This document shows, in pieces, positions 63,981 through 64,000 of a stretch of DNA of 64,000 nucleotides. Location of the stretch: positions 62,001-126,000 of the forward strand of contig CANGHK010000004.1 in the NCBI GenBank assembly GCA_947453625.1. Direction: 5' to 3'. The notes under the pieces are model-generated. The model did no database searches. It was not told the DNA's origin and saw nothing but the letters and a program-made list of their open reading frames with translations. How positions within the stretch are numbered: the stretch's first letter is position 1; every line of letters begins with the position of its first letter. The stretch is from Burkholderiales bacterium. GTDB taxonomy: Bacteria; Pseudomonadota; Gammaproteobacteria; Burkholderiales; Burkholderiaceae_C. The translations under genes were made by a program, and so were the position numbers.

Positions 63981-64000
63981 GCGCTGGATCCGATGGGCTG

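Overview
The window is 64 kb of very GC-rich chromosomal DNA, dense with genes and free of rRNA, tRNA, insertion sequences and CRISPR arrays. The gene content (small Trp-rich membrane protein, ArfB, LolCD, cobalt-type nitrile hydratase, TRAP transporter, MoxR/DUF58/transglutaminase set) and codon use fit a betaproteobacterium of the order Burkholderiales, probably near the Rubrivivax/Leptothrix/Polaromonas group. That placement is inferred from protein resemblance, not from a marker gene.

Layout. 1-4.3 kb: 5'-truncated ilvD, a small membrane protein, a cytochrome c, a perfect bidirectional terminator and acetyl-CoA synthetase. 4.6-11.3 kb: a five-gene chemosensory operon (CheW-like protein, poly-HAMP receptor, MscS channel with a cyclic-nucleotide domain, CheB with a receiver lacking its phosphorylation site, CheR) and no CheA. 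11.3-16.8 kb: nhaA, class I fumarase, a cation-efflux protein and a zinc alcohol dehydrogenase.

16.9-30.4 kb: a complete gas vesicle island, all on the minus strand, in two blocks. The distal block runs conserved unknown, NtrC-type activator, GvpH/Hsp20, CDC48-like double AAA ATPase, GvpF/L, PAS histidine kinase, single-domain response regulator. The structural block runs gvpA, gvpC-like, gvpN, gvpV-like, small ORF, gvpF/L, gvpG, TPR-like protein, gvpA-family, gvpK, gvpJ-like. Between them is a consensus sigma-54 promoter facing gvpA, with a pair of 12-bp direct repeats upstream where an activator would bind. The island-encoded activator carries the GAFTGA loop needed to work with sigma-54. 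Upstream of the whole island is a 100-base stretch with only 9 G/C bases, next to a sigma-70-like promoter. The proposed circuit is: kinase and receivers sense a signal, the activator fires the gvpA promoter, the structural operon builds the vesicle, and GvpH and the AAA ATPase handle assembly or turnover.

30.8-46.1 kb: a mechanosensitive channel, a deacetylase-family enzyme, the moxR/DUF58/transglutaminase operon, a lytic transglycosylase, a spanin-like lipoprotein and coiled-coil pair, a LysE exporter, ArfB, a spermidine-synthase-like protein, a DNA glycosylase, TatD, a CoA-transferase, a frameshifted VOC-family gene and a zeta-toxin-like pair. 46.1-64 kb: lolD-lolC, a conserved unknown, recJ, a cobalt nitrile hydratase operon, a pyroglutamate pathway (Pcp plus 5-oxoprolinase), a TRAP transporter, an eight-heme cytochrome with TPR repeats and a secreted beta-propeller protein.
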